DNA of 64,000 nucleotides from Demequina silvatica (GTDB lineage Bacteria; Actinomycetota; Actinomycetes; Actinomycetales; Demequinaceae): contig NZ_BBMA01000002.1 in assembly GCF_000971215.1 (NCBI RefSeq), positions 248,001 through 312,000 on the forward strand, read 5' to 3'. Position 1 is the stretch's first letter. Every line of letters begins with the position of its first letter. A model generated the notes under the pieces. That model saw only the letters and a program-made list of their open reading frames with translations, was not told where the DNA came from and ran no database searches. This document shows, piece after piece, positions 1 to 8,515 of this stretch. A program made the translations under genes and the position numbers.

Positions 1-561
1 CGCGGCCTCGTTCAGCTTCGGGTCCATCTTCTCCAGGCTCGTGTAGAGCGGCAGGATCATGAACGGCAGGAAGTTGTACGTGAGGCCCGCGACCACCGCG
101 ACCGGGGTCGCGAGCAGGCGTCCGTCGTCGCCCAGGAAGTGGACGGCCTGGAGGGCGTTCACCACGAAGCCGTCGTCCGCGAGGATCATCTTCCACGCGA
201 GCGTGCGGATGAGGAAGCTGGTGAAGAACGGCGCGATGACCAGCACCAGCATCACGGTCTTCCAGCGGCCCGCCTTGAACGCGATCGCGTAGGACAGCAG
301 GTAGCCGAGGATGAGGCAGAAGAAGGTGGCGATGGCCGCGTACCAGAGCGACCTCAGCATGACCGTGCCGTACTCCGACAGCGCGTCCCAGTAGTTCGCG
401 AAGTGCCACGTCACGTCGTAGCCCGTGAGCACCGAGCCCTCGGGGTCGAACAGCGACGTCGCGAGCAGCGAGTAGAACGGGACGACGAAGAAGATGGCCA
501 GCCAGACGGCAGCCGGCAGGATCAGCAGATAGCCGGTGCGCTTACGTGCGGTGGCGATCAC
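1..561 (-). CDS. potB: Polyamine-type ABC transporter permease, PotB-like (3' end outside window)
   Basis: Inner-membrane permease half of a spermidine/putrescine ABC importer. The frame is open from a GTG at 559-561 to the window edge, 187 codons, so the C-terminus is missing. It starts VIATARKRTGYLLILPAAVW, followed by a first membrane helix. Further hydrophobic segments lie around residues 70-90 and 105-125. The visible part ends with LEKMDPKLNEAA, the start of the EAA loop that contacts the ATPase. One base separates it from the potA stop codon, so it is translated with potA and potD. A second permease (potC) would be expected further left. Family is clear; substrate is inferred from the neighbours. 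Confidence 0.85.
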   Translation of the reverse strand, partial: MIATARKRTGYLLILPAAVWLAIFFVVPFYSLLATSLFDPEGSVLTGYDVTWHFANYWDALSEYGTVMLRSLWYAAIATFFCLILGYLLSYAIAFKAGRWKTVMLVLVIAPFFTSFLIRTLAWKMILADDGFVVNALQAVHFLGDDGRLLATPVAVVAGLTYNFLPFMILPLYTSLEKMDPKLNEAA

Positions 562-562
562 G

Positions 563-1714
563 CTAGTCCTCCTGGCGTCCGGCGCCGGCGTCCTGCGACG
601 CGTCGAGCAGGAACGCGAACTCCGGGCGCCAGGACACGTCGACCTTGGTGCCGACGGGGATGAGCCCGCCGCGCCGGCCGGTGTTCTGCTCGAAGCAGAT
701 GATCTCCTGGCCCCACGGCATGCGCACCGTGTAGTCCGTCGAGACGCCCAGGTAGCTGGCGTCCGTCACCACGCAGCCGGGGATCGAGCTGCCGGGGGCG
801 TCGATCGCGGTGCCCTCCGGCTGGATCAGCACCTTCTCGGGGCGGATGCCCAGCCAGCCGTCCTTCGAGTCGGTGTGGACCTTGCTCGCCTTGATCGAGG
901 CGATGGTGCCGTGCATGTCGACCTTGACCACCGCATCGTCTCCCGTGCCCTCGCGGCCCACGACGGTCCCCTTGATGAGGTTGGAGCGGCCCAGGAAGTT
1001 CGCGACGAACGTGGTGTGGGGGTTGGTGTAGAGGTCGTACGGCGACCCGAGCTGCTCGATCACGCCCTGGTTCATCACCGCGACGGTGTCGGCCATCGAC
1101 ATGGCCTCCTCCTGGTCGTGGGTGACGTGGACGAAGGTGATGCCCACCTCCTCCTGGATGCGCTTGAGCTCCACCTGCATCGCGCGGCGCAGCTTGAGGT
1201 CGAGCGCGCCGAGCGGCTCGTCGAGCAGGAGCACCTCGGGGCGGTTGACGATCGCGCGGGCGAGCGCGACGCGCTGCTGCTGACCGCCGGACAGCTGGCC
1301 GGGACGCTTGTTCGCCTGCTCCTCGAGCTCCGTCAGCGCGAGGATCTCCTTGACCTGCTTGCCCGAGTCGTAGACCTTGCGGCGCTTGAGGCCGAACTCG
1401 ACGTTCTCCGCGATCGACAGGTGCGGGAACAGCGCGTAGTTCTGGAACACCGTGTTGACGGGGCGGTTGTACGGCTTGGTCGCGGTGATCTCCGACTCGC
1501 CGATCGAGATGGTGCCCGCGGTGGGCGTCTCGAGGCCGGCGACCATGCGCAGCGTGGTGGTCTTGCCGCAACCCGACGGGCCGAGGAGTGCGAAGAACGA
1601 CCCCTGCGGGACCACCAGGTCGAGATCGTGCACCGCGGTGAAGCCGTTCGGGTACGTCTTGTGGAGCCCGACGAGGCGCAGATCGCGCCCGGTCCCGCTA
1701 GACACCTGTGACAT
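563..1714 (-). CDS. potA: Polyamine-type ABC transporter ATP-binding protein
   Basis: Cytoplasmic ATPase powering the PotB/PotD importer, 383 residues. Walker A GPSGCGKT is at about 45-52, signature LSGGQQQR at 141, Walker B VLLLDEP at 161 and the switch histidine in VTHDQEEA near 199. A C-terminal TOBE-like region follows, the usual length for PotA. I chose the ATG at 1714 (MSQVSSGTGR) because AAGGAG lies upstream at good spacing; an upstream in-frame ATG at 1756 would add 14 residues inside the potD gene. It overlaps the end of potD by 17 bases, which suggests translational coupling. Confidence 0.9.
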   Translation of the reverse strand: MSQVSSGTGRDLRLVGLHKTYPNGFTAVHDLDLVVPQGSFFALLGPSGCGKTTTLRMVAGLETPTAGTISIGESEITATKPYNRPVNTVFQNYALFPHLSIAENVEFGLKRRKVYDSGKQVKEILALTELEEQANKRPGQLSGGQQQRVALARAIVNRPEVLLLDEPLGALDLKLRRAMQVELKRIQEEVGITFVHVTHDQEEAMSMADTVAVMNQGVIEQLGSPYDLYTNPHTTFVANFLGRSNLIKGTVVGREGTGDDAVVKVDMHGTIASIKASKVHTDSKDGWLGIRPEKVLIQPEGTAIDAPGSSIPGCVVTDASYLGVSTDYTVRMPWGQEIICFEQNTGRRGGLIPVGTKVDVSWRPEFAFLLDASQDAGAGRQED

Positions 1715-2870
1715 CAGAGAAGGCTCCTTCGTATTCGCGGATCTGATACTCCTCAAGCGCCATGAACCCGTGGGTCGACGCCAGAAACTCCTCGGTGGGG
1801 AAGATGAGGGGGTTGTCGACCAGCGACGGGTCGATCTTCTCCATCTCCTCGCGCGCTCCCTCGACCGGGCACACGTACCAGACGTAGGCGGCGAGGAGCG
1901 CGGCCATCTTGGGCTCGTAGTACCAGTCGATCCAGCGCTCGGCGTTGCGCTGATGCTGGGCGAGGTTGGGGACGATCATGTTGTCCGACCAGACCATCAT
2001 CCCCTCGTCCGGCGGCAGGAACACCAGGTTCTCGTCGCCTGCCGCGGCGACGTCGCCCGACCAGGCCACGCACGCGGCGATGTTGCCGTTCGCGAGGTCG
2101 TTGATGTACTCGTTGCCGGTGAAGGCGCGGATCTGGCCGTCGGCGCGCGCCCTGCTCAGCTTGTCGAGCGCGCGGTTCCACTCGTCGTCGTTGAAGTTCG
2201 CGGGATCGGCGCCCTCGCTGAGGAGCAGCAGGCCCATGGTGTCGCGCATCTCGGTGAGCATGGTGACGCGGCCCTTGAGGTCAGGCCGCGTGAGGAGCTC
2301 GTCCATGGTGCGCACCTCGCCCACGAGCGACTTGTTGTACGCGATGCCGGAGAAGCCGGTCTGCCACGGCGCCGAGTACTCGCGCTTGGGGTCCCATCCG
2401 ACACCCTGGAGCGAGGAGATGAGGTTCTTGTCGAGGTTCGGCACGTTGGCCTTGTCGAGCTTCTGGATCCAGCCCATCTGGATCATGCGCGCGGCCATCC
2501 AGTCGGTGAGCACGAACATGTCGCGCCCCGTGGGCTCGCACGCGCCGAGCTGGTTGACCACCTTCGAGAAGAACTCGATGTTGTCGTTGACGTCGGGCAC
2601 GTAGCGGACCTTGACGTCGTACTCGTCCTGGAACCGGGTCATCGTGGACTTGTACTTCTTGGTGTCCTCGTCGATGTACTCGGGCCAGTTCGAGATGATC
2701 AGCCGGCGGTCGGAGTCCGACACGTCGGTCGCGACGCAGTTCAGGGGGTCCTGCTCACGGCTGGGCGTCGAGAAGAGCGGCAGCGTCGCGAGGCTCGCCG
2801 CGCCCACCGCACCGCCCAGGAGCATGTTGCGGCGGCTCACGCCACCGCGGGGCACAGACGGGTCCGCCAC
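1698..2870 (-). CDS. potD: Polyamine-type extracellular solute-binding protein
   Basis: Exported ligand-binding subunit of the importer. The start is the GTG at 2870 (VADPSVPRGG), preceded by GAGGAGG six bases upstream; a longer ATG frame from 2927 lacks a ribosome site. Residues 12-18 read SRRNMLL followed by a hydrophobic stretch, a twin-arginine-like signal, so export through Tat is likely. The mature part begins with LIISNWPEYID, typical of PotD/PotF-like proteins. About 390 residues. It is the first gene of the potD-potA-potB unit. Whether the ligand is spermidine, putrescine or another amine cannot be read from the sequence. Confidence 0.85.
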   Translation of the reverse strand: MADPSVPRGGVSRRNMLLGGAVGAASLATLPLFSTPSREQDPLNCVATDVSDSDRRLIISNWPEYIDEDTKKYKSTMTRFQDEYDVKVRYVPDVNDNIEFFSKVVNQLGACEPTGRDMFVLTDWMAARMIQMGWIQKLDKANVPNLDKNLISSLQGVGWDPKREYSAPWQTGFSGIAYNKSLVGEVRTMDELLTRPDLKGRVTMLTEMRDTMGLLLLSEGADPANFNDDEWNRALDKLSRARADGQIRAFTGNEYINDLANGNIAACVAWSGDVAAAGDENLVFLPPDEGMMVWSDNMIVPNLAQHQRNAERWIDWYYEPKMAALLAAYVWYVCPVEGAREEMEKIDPSLVDNPLIFPTEEFLASTHGFMALEEYQIREYEGAFSDVTGV

Positions 2871-2914
2871 ATTCGCCTCCTCGGTCCGGGCCGCCGTCCG
2901 GCGCCCCGATGACC

Positions 2915-2943
2915 GTGATAGTGGCATGCCCCCTGGGGCTCAA
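2915..2943 (-). promoter_or_regulatory. Candidate sigma70-type promoter of potD operon
   Basis: On the minus strand TTGAGC (2938-2943) and TATCAC (2915-2920) are separated by 17 bases, about 40 bases upstream of the potD GTG. This predicts a short leader carrying the GAGGAGG ribosome site. Confidence 0.45.
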
Positions 2944-3061
2944 CAAGAGGTGAACGGCAGGTGGACGGCCGTTATCGGCCGGATTGGCCGAAGAATTTAC
3001 GCGCACGAAACGACTTGTCCGAGCATCGATGTTGCAACGATGTTTCGAGGAGGGTGCTCCC

Positions 3062-3067
3062 CACACT
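3062..3067 (+). promoter_or_regulatory. Candidate -10 box, leaderless start of the FAD oxidase gene
   Basis: CACACT lies exactly six bases before the ATG at 3074. The same box and spacing occurs before the gene at 10575. No clear -35 box. Confidence 0.35.
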
Positions 3068-3073
3068 TGCTTC

Positions 3074-4489
3074 ATGATGACCCCCGCCCCTGGCGACCCC
3101 GCGTCCCGCGCTCGCGCCTACCGCTCCGTGTCGCTATGGCTGGACACGGCGGGCGACGATCTGATCGCTGCGGACACCCTCGAGAGCGACCGCGAGGTCG
3201 ACGTCGCTATCGTCGGCGCGGGCTTCACCGGGCTGTGGACGGCGTACTACCTCGCGCAGGCGCGGCCGGACCTGCGCGTCGCGATCGTCGAGCGCGAGAT
3301 CGCCGGGTTCGGCGCGTCGGGCCGCAACGGCGGGTGGGCGTCGGCGCTGTTCCCGAGCTCGCTCGCGACGCTCGCGGCGGACAGCAGCAGGGACGATGCG
3401 CTGCGTCAGCACGCGGCGATGCGCGCCTCGGTCGACGAGGTGGTCCGCGCCGCGGCGGAGGCAGGCATCGACGCTCGGCTCGCGAAGGGCGGCACCATCA
3501 CGCTGGCCCGCACCGAGACCCAGCTCGCGCGCGCCCGCGCCGAGGTCGAGGACGCCCGCGCGTGGGGCCGCGGGGAGGACGACCTGCGGCTGCTCGACGC
3601 GGAGCAGGCCCAGGCGCGGCTCAACGCGACCGGCGTGCTCGGCGCCACCTACACGCCCGACTGCGCGGCCGTGCACCCGGGCCGGCTGGTGCGCGGCCTG
3701 GTGAGGGCGGTCCGCGAGCGCGGGGTGCGGGTCCACGAGCTCACGCCGGCGACCAGGATCGCGCCCCACCGCGTGGAGACCCCTGGCGGCACCCTCACCG
3801 CGCAGCACGTGATCCGTGCAACGGAGGGCTACACGGCGGGGCTGCCCGGCCATGAGCGCGACGTGGTGCCGGTGCACTCGCTCATCATCGCCACCGCGCC
3901 CCTGCCGGCCGCCACGTGGGACCGGATCGGGCTGTCGCGGCGCGAGACGTTCACGGACGGGCGCCACCTCATCATCTACGGCCAGCGCACGGCGGACGAC
4001 AGGATCGTGTTCGGCGGCCGCGGCGCGCCCTACCGGATCGGGTCCTCGGTGCGACTCGACCGGCGCGCGGCGGACCGCGTCCACCGCCAGCTGCACCGCA
4101 CGCTCGTGGACCTGCTGCCCGTGCTGCGCGACACGGAGATCACCCACGCCTGGGGCGGCGCGCTCGGCATCGCCCGCGACTGGCACGCCTCGGTGGGGCT
4201 CGACCCCGCCACCGGGATGGGCTGGGCGGGCGGCTACGTGGGCGACGGCGTCACCACCACCAACCTCGCCGGCCGCACCCTGCGCGACCTGATCCTCGGC
4301 GAGGCCACCGAGCTCACCGCCCTGCCGTGGGTGGGCCACCGCTCGCCGCGCTGGGAGCCCGAGCCTGCCCGATGGGTCGGGGTCAACGCCGGCCTGCGCG
4401 CGATGTCGGTCGCGGACGGCGAGGAGCGCCTCACCGGCCGCGAGAGCGTCGCCGGACGCCTCATGGCGCCCCTCACTGGCGGCCATTGA
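3074..4489 (+). CDS. FAD-dependent amine/D-amino acid oxidase-like oxidoreductase (DAO family)
   Basis: Predicted cytoplasmic flavoenzyme of 471 residues. VDVAIVGAGFTGLWTAYYL near the N-terminus is the GxGxxG dinucleotide fold, followed by VAIVERE and GASGRNGGW, as in the glycine/D-amino acid oxidase family. The C-terminal part has GYVGDGVTTTNLAGR, matching the FAD-contact region of the gamma-glutamylputrescine oxidase (PuuB) group. The divergent polyamine importer supports an amine substrate, but this is inference. Start: ATG at 3074 (or 3077). An upstream ATG at 3029 has no ribosome site; GAGGAGG at about 3046-3053 is some 20 bases from 3074, and a -10-like CACACT sits six bases before it, so a leaderless start is possible. 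Confidence 0.75.
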   Translation: MMTPAPGDPASRARAYRSVSLWLDTAGDDLIAADTLESDREVDVAIVGAGFTGLWTAYYLAQARPDLRVAIVEREIAGFGASGRNGGWASALFPSSLATLAADSSRDDALRQHAAMRASVDEVVRAAAEAGIDARLAKGGTITLARTETQLARARAEVEDARAWGRGEDDLRLLDAEQAQARLNATGVLGATYTPDCAAVHPGRLVRGLVRAVRERGVRVHELTPATRIAPHRVETPGGTLTAQHVIRATEGYTAGLPGHERDVVPVHSLIIATAPLPAATWDRIGLSRRETFTDGRHLIIYGQRTADDRIVFGGRGAPYRIGSSVRLDRRAADRVHRQLHRTLVDLLPVLRDTEITHAWGGALGIARDWHASVGLDPATGMGWAGGYVGDGVTTTNLAGRTLRDLILGEATELTALPWVGHRSPRWEPEPARWVGVNAGLRAMSVADGEERLTGRESVAGRLMAPLTGGH

Positions 4490-4548
4490 GCGGTCCCCCC
4501 GCCCGCGCATCGTCCCTCGTCACGACACGCCGCGCGGTCGGGGCCGTT

Positions 4549-4568
4549 CCAGGCGCGCTCGCGCCTGG
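4549..4568. repeat. Perfect 9-bp inverted repeat upstream of sugar porter
   Basis: CCAGGCGCG and its complement are separated by two bases. There is no T tract, so this could be an operator or a weak terminator of the preceding gene. A copy of the GGACGATGCG motif (reverse, 4506-4515) lies just before it. Confidence 0.4.
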
Positions 4569-4662
4569 TTCGGGATAGTTTCACCTGTACGACGTCACAG
4601 CGCCGTGGCGCGGCACCCGACTGGGCGGGACGCGAGTGCGCGTCCCACGAATGGAGCAGATC

Positions 4663-6117
4663 GTGACCTCGCAGCACACCACCCCCGCCACGCCCCGGCT
4701 CACCGGCCGGGTCGTCGCCATCAGCATCGGAGCCGCCCTGGGCGGCTTCCTCTTCGGCTTCGACTCCTCGGTGATCAACGGCGCCGTCGACTCGATCCAG
4801 GGCGAGTTCGACCTGGGCGACACGTTCACGGGCTTCGCGGTCGCGTCCGCGCTGCTGGGCTGCGCGGTGGGCGCCTGGTTCGCGGGCGGCCTCGCGAACC
4901 GGTACGGCCGCATCCGGGTGATGGTGATCTCCGCGATCCTGTTCTTCCTCTCCGCGCTCGGCTCGGGATTCGCGTTCGGGGTGTGGGACCTCATCACGTG
5001 GCGCGTCCTGGGCGGCCTCGCGATCGGCGCGGCCTCGGTGATCGCGCCCGCGTACATCGCGGAGGTCGCGCCCGCGGCGTTCCGCGGCCGGCTCGGCTCG
5101 CTCCAGCAGATGGCGATCGTGCTCGGCATCTTCGCCGCCCTGCTGAGCGACGAGATGCTGGCATCCGCCGCCGGCGGCGCCGACCGGGAGCTGTGGCTGG
5201 GCCTCGAGGCCTGGCGGTGGATGTTCCTCGCCGCCGCGATCCCCGCGATCATCTACGGCGTGGCGGCCATACGGCTGCCCGAGTCGCCGCGGTACCTGGT
5301 GTCCAAGCACCGCGACGACGAGGCCTCGCACATCCTGGCCGAGTACACGGGTGAGCAGGACCCGGCGCGCAAGATCGCGCAGATCCGCACCTCGCTCGGC
5401 TCCGACGAGCGCCGCTCGATGCGCGACCTCCGCGGCCCCAAGGGCGGGCTCCACCCGATCGTGTGGACCGGAATCCTGCTGTCGATGTTCCAGCAGTTCG
5501 TGGGCATCAACGTGATCTTCTACTACTCGACCACGCTGTGGCAGTCGGTCGGGTTCGACGAGTCGGACGCGTTCACCACGTCCACCATCACGTCGCTCAC
5601 CAACATCGTCGCGACCATCATCGCGATCTCGCTGGTCGACCGGATCGGCAGGCGGCTGCTGCTGCTCATCGGCTCCGCGGGCATGTTCGTCTCGCTCGCG
5701 ACCATGGCGATCGCGTTCGCGAACGCCACCACCGACGCCGCGGGCGAGACCGCGCTCGAGGGCGGCTGGGCCACGGCCGCGCTGATCGCCGCCAACGCGT
5801 TCGTGGTGTTCTTCGCCGCCTCGTGGGGCCCCGTGGTGTGGGTGCTGCTCGGCGAGATGTTCCCCAACCACATGCGCGCGACGGCCCTCGCGGTCGCCGC
5901 CGCCGCGCAGTGGGGCGCGAACTTCCTCATCACCGTGACCTTCCCCGGCCTCGCGGACATCTCGCTGGTCCTGGCCTACGGCTTCTACGCCGCGATGGCG
6001 CTGCTGTCCTTCTTCTTCGTGGCCTCCCGGGTCCCGGAGACCCGCGGCGTGGAGCTCGAGGACATGCGGGACGACGCGAACGCCCACACCGTGGAGAACG
6101 CCGCCTCGACCTCCTGA
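4663..6117 (+). CDS. Major facilitator sugar porter family transporter
   Basis: Twelve-helix sugar/proton symporter of about 484 residues in the sugar porter family (XylE/GalP/GlcP-like). Diagnostic blocks are FGFDSSVINGA in helix 1, NRYGRIRVM between helices 2 and 3, PESPRYLV at the central loop, QQFVGIN in helix 7 (sugar contact), DRIGRR between helices 8 and 9, and VPETRG after helix 12. I prefer the GTG at 4663 (VTSQHTTPAT), with GGAG seven bases upstream; ATGs at 4651 and 4636 are alternatives. It stands alone. The exact sugar is not determinable. Confidence 0.85.
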   Translation: MTSQHTTPATPRLTGRVVAISIGAALGGFLFGFDSSVINGAVDSIQGEFDLGDTFTGFAVASALLGCAVGAWFAGGLANRYGRIRVMVISAILFFLSALGSGFAFGVWDLITWRVLGGLAIGAASVIAPAYIAEVAPAAFRGRLGSLQQMAIVLGIFAALLSDEMLASAAGGADRELWLGLEAWRWMFLAAAIPAIIYGVAAIRLPESPRYLVSKHRDDEASHILAEYTGEQDPARKIAQIRTSLGSDERRSMRDLRGPKGGLHPIVWTGILLSMFQQFVGINVIFYYSTTLWQSVGFDESDAFTTSTITSLTNIVATIIAISLVDRIGRRLLLLIGSAGMFVSLATMAIAFANATTDAAGETALEGGWATAALIAANAFVVFFAASWGPVVWVLLGEMFPNHMRATALAVAAAAQWGANFLITVTFPGLADISLVLAYGFYAAMALLSFFFVASRVPETRGVELEDMRDDANAHTVENAASTS

Positions 6118-6204
6118 CCCGGCGGCCAGGTGAGGCGCCCGCCCGCCCGGCCCGCGCATCGTCCCCGGGAGAAAAGCCCCTAGCGGGGTGGGTATGACGC
6201 GCGG

Positions 6205-6210
6205 TATGTT
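6205..6210 (+). promoter_or_regulatory. Candidate -10 box, leaderless start at 6217
   Basis: TATGTT followed by six bases and the ATG at 6217; no ribosome site is present upstream of that ATG. Confidence 0.45.
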
Positions 6211-6216
6211 CCGCTC

Positions 6217-6567
6217 ATGCGCAGAACCTGGGGGGTTGTCGCGCTGGGCGCGGCGATGGCCGTGGGCCTGGCCGGCGGTGGCGCGCTCGCCGCGAGCGCC
6301 GGGACCACCACCGCCACGGTGTACGCCTGCGTGGACACCGTCAGCAACAAGATCGTGACGCCCACCGCGAAGGGGTCCTGCCCGGGCACCGCCAAGCGCA
6401 AGGTCATCAACCAGCGCGGTCCCCGCGGCTACACCGGCGCGACGGGGCAGTCGGCCTACGAGGTCGCGGTCGCCGCGGGCTTCGACGGCACCGCCGAGGA
6501 GTGGCTCGACAGCCTCCAGGGAGGCAGCGGCGGCACCCCCACGGTGATCGACGGAGGCACGCCGTGA
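6217..6567 (+). CDS. Small secreted protein with phage-tail/collagen-like segment
   Basis: 116 residues. Residues 1-27 are a signal peptide (MRRTWGVVALGAAMAVGLAG, then ALA-A cleavage region). A middle part carries two cysteines (YACVDTVS, GSCPGTA). Then GPRGYTGATG is a short Gly-X-Y collagen-like run and SAYEVAVAAGFDGTAEEW resembles the SAYE..A...GF.GTEEEW.. motif common in phage tail fibres and collagen-like surface proteins. It overlaps the next gene by four bases (GTGA). I cannot name a function; a surface structural role is inferred. Confidence 0.6.
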   Translation: MRRTWGVVALGAAMAVGLAGGGALAASAGTTTATVYACVDTVSNKIVTPTAKGSCPGTAKRKVINQRGPRGYTGATGQSAYEVAVAAGFDGTAEEWLDSLQGGSGGTPTVIDGGTP

Positions 6568-6695
6568 TCGGGCGGCGGCTGGTGCTCGCGGCGCTGGTGG
6601 TGGGCGGCGGCGCGGCCGTCGCGGGCATCCCTGCGCCGGCGGACGCGGCGGTGGACGATGCGCCGGGTGACGAGATCGACGGCGGTTGCCCCTAG
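6564..6695 (+). CDS. Very small secreted or membrane peptide, unknown function
   Basis: 43 codons from a GTG that overlaps the previous stop (GTGA). VIGRRLVLAALVVGGGA is a hydrophobic signal or anchor segment, followed by an alanine-rich cleavage-like site and an acidic tail (AVDDAPGDEIDGGCP) with one cysteine near the end. It is colinear with its neighbours on both sides, which is the main argument that it is real. It carries a GGACGATGCG motif at 6653. Confidence 0.45.
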   Translation: MIGRRLVLAALVVGGGAAVAGIPAPADAAVDDAPGDEIDGGCP

Positions 6696-6725
6696 CGGGG
6701 CGGGCTGGGCACGGGGGATCCACGG

Positions 6726-7604
6726 ATGACGACGATCAAGCTGAGGCGCGGCACATGGGCGCAGTGGCAGGCGGCGAACCCCGTGCTCGCGGCGGGAGAG
6801 CCGGGCTACGAGACGGACACCGGGAAGTACCGGATCGGGGACGGCAGCACCACGTTCGTGCTGCTGCCGGCGTTCATCAACGACGACTCGATGACCGCGA
6901 CCTATGTCGCGCGGCGCAGCGCCGCGGACATCATGCGGGCCGGCCTCGCGACGTGGGAGTCCGCGCCGGTCGCGATGGTGTTCGCGGGCTCGTCGACCAC
7001 CGCGAACTCGACCGCGACGGGATGGGTCGCGCGGTTCGTGACGCGGGTCCGGTCGCAGTACGCGACGGCGGGCGGCGAGAGCGCGATCCAGGTGTCGACC
7101 AGCGCGGACTTCACGCGGCGCACGGGCGCCGGCGTGCACGCCTACAACTGCGGGATCGTGAACACGCGCGCGAACGACTACCTCACCAACGCCATGTGCG
7201 ACGCGATCGCCGGCGTGAAGCCCGCGGTGATGTTCCACATGGTCGGGTCCAACGACTTCAACGCGCAGCGCACGCCCGCGAACTACGAGTCCGACCTGGT
7301 GGCGCGGCTCGCCTACCTCGACGGGGTACTGCCCTCCCCCGTGGTGCACGTCCTGGTGCACGCGTACCAGCGGCTCGACGTCGCCTCGCCCACGTACGCG
7401 TGGTCCGCGTACGGCGCCGCGCTGCGTCGGGTCGCGGGCAGGGCGCCCGCGTCGCGCCTGTGCCTCGACCTCTCCGGGGCGTACGAGGCGTCCGGGGTGC
7501 CGGGAGGCGACCCGCTGGACCTGGTGTCGACGGACAACATCCACCAGACGGCCGCGGGCTACGCCTTCATGACGTCGCTGATCCACCGCGAGCTCGAAGT
7601 CTGA
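6726..7604 (+). CDS. Phage-tail-like N-terminal module fused to SGNH hydrolase
   Basis: 292 residues. Residues 3-45 (IKLRRGTWAQW, PVLAAGEPGYETDTGKYRIGDG) match the N-terminal module of phage receptor-binding and tail-fibre proteins. The rest is an SGNH/GDSL-type hydrolase: block I VFAGSSTTAN near 86-94 (GSS instead of GDS), block III GSNDF at 174-178, and block V DNIHQTAAGY with D270 and H273. No signal peptide is visible although the two upstream genes encode exported proteins. Likely an esterase/deacetylase acting on a surface glycan. It ends before a terminator and tRNA-Tyr. Phage ancestry is inferred; no other phage genes are here. Confidence 0.65.
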   Translation: MTTIKLRRGTWAQWQAANPVLAAGEPGYETDTGKYRIGDGSTTFVLLPAFINDDSMTATYVARRSAADIMRAGLATWESAPVAMVFAGSSTTANSTATGWVARFVTRVRSQYATAGGESAIQVSTSADFTRRTGAGVHAYNCGIVNTRANDYLTNAMCDAIAGVKPAVMFHMVGSNDFNAQRTPANYESDLVARLAYLDGVLPSPVVHVLVHAYQRLDVASPTYAWSAYGAALRRVAGRAPASRLCLDLSGAYEASGVPGGDPLDLVSTDNIHQTAAGYAFMTSLIHRELEV

Positions 7605-7645
7605 GGGCTCGGGCCGGGCCGCCCCGGAACGTGCCCGGAAACGCG

Positions 7646-7675
7646 GAAGCGCCCCTCCCGGAGGAGGGGCGCTTC
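7646..7675. terminator. Bidirectional hairpin terminator
   Basis: A perfect 13-bp stem (GAAGCGCCCCTCC) with loop CGGA lies between the SGNH gene and the 3' end of the convergent tRNA-Tyr. Confidence 0.75.
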
Positions 7676-7683
7676 GCACGACG

Positions 7684-7765
7684 TGGCGGGTGAGGGATTC
7701 GAACCCCCGAAGTCGTTGACGGCTGATTTACAGTCAGCTCCCTTTGGCCGCTCGGGCAACCCGCC
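7684..7765 (-). tRNA. tRNA-Tyr (anticodon GTA)
   Basis: Minus strand begins GGCGGGTTGCCCGAGCGGCC and ends TTCGAATCCC then TCACCCGCC plus discriminator A. The anticodon loop reads CTGTAAA, giving GTA (Tyr). The long variable arm fits a class II tRNA. CCA is not encoded. Its 3' end faces the phage-like cassette at 6217-7604. Confidence 0.93.
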
Positions 7766-7888
7766 AGTGCGCCGCAGTGCGGCGCGCATGGAAGGATAGC
7801 AAGGATTGAAGGCCGAACGCGAATCGCGTCCCGGGCCTCGCGACAGGACCCGACAGCGCCGCCCGCGCGGCGCCTCCGAGGAGGAGAG

Positions 7889-8380
7889 ATGGCAGGCGAC
7901 AGCAGCTTCGACGTGGTGTCCAAGGTGGACCGCCAGGAGGTCGACAACGCCCTCAACCAGGCCCACAAGGAGATCGCGCAGCGCTACGACTTCAAGGGCG
8001 TCGACGCCTCGATCGAGTTCTCGGGCGAGGACATCCTCATGAAGGCGAACAGCCCGGAGCGGGTCAAGGCCGTGCTCGACGTGTTCATCTCCAAGCTCGC
8101 CAAGCGCCAGATCGAGATGAAGGCGCTCGAGTGGGGCGAGCCGGTGCAGTCCGGCAAGGAGTACCGCCTGGTCGCGAAGGTCAAGGAGGGCATCGCGCAG
8201 GACGTCGCGAAGAAGCTCACCAAGCTGGTCCGCGACGAGGGCCCCAAGTCCGTGCGCGCGCTCATCCAGGGCGACGAGCTCCGCGTCACCTCGAAGTCGC
8301 GCGACGACCTCCAGGCGACCATCGCGCTGCTCAAGGGCGCGGACGTGGACGCCGCGCTGCAGTTCGTCAACTTCCGCTGA
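7889..8380 (+). CDS. yajQ: YajQ family nucleotide-binding protein
   Basis: 163 residues, the usual length. It begins [20 protein letters not shown], then QRYDFKG and ends [13 protein letters not shown], all hallmarks of the YajQ/UPF0234 family. Some members bind cyclic di-GMP and act as effectors; that activity is family knowledge, not visible here. Start ATG follows GAGGAGGAGAG. It is monocistronic, between tRNA-Tyr and a strong terminator. Confidence 0.93.
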   Translation: MAGDSSFDVVSKVDRQEVDNALNQAHKEIAQRYDFKGVDASIEFSGEDILMKANSPERVKAVLDVFISKLAKRQIEMKALEWGEPVQSGKEYRLVAKVKEGIAQDVAKKLTKLVRDEGPKSVRALIQGDELRVTSKSRDDLQATIALLKGADVDAALQFVNFR

Positions 8381-8448
8381 CGCGCTCCTCAGCGCAGGAG
8401 TTCTTGGCGCGGGTCCGCAGGGAGTCCACGAACCCCGTCTCGCGACAA

Positions 8449-8482
8449 CCCCGGAAGCCCCATGATCGTGGGGCTTCCGGGG
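8449..8482. terminator. Bidirectional hairpin terminator
   Basis: Perfect 14-bp stem (CCCCGGAAGCCCCA) with a six-base loop, between yajQ and the convergent hipA. Confidence 0.8.
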
Positions 8483-8515
8483 CCTGAGGTAGTGCCGGCT
8501 CGCTGCGGGCGCCTC

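Noticed and set aside
7684..7765. tRNA-Tyr as an occupied phage attachment site
   Set aside because: No repeat of the tRNA 3' end, and no integrase, was found on either side in this window. Kept only as context for the neighbouring cassette.
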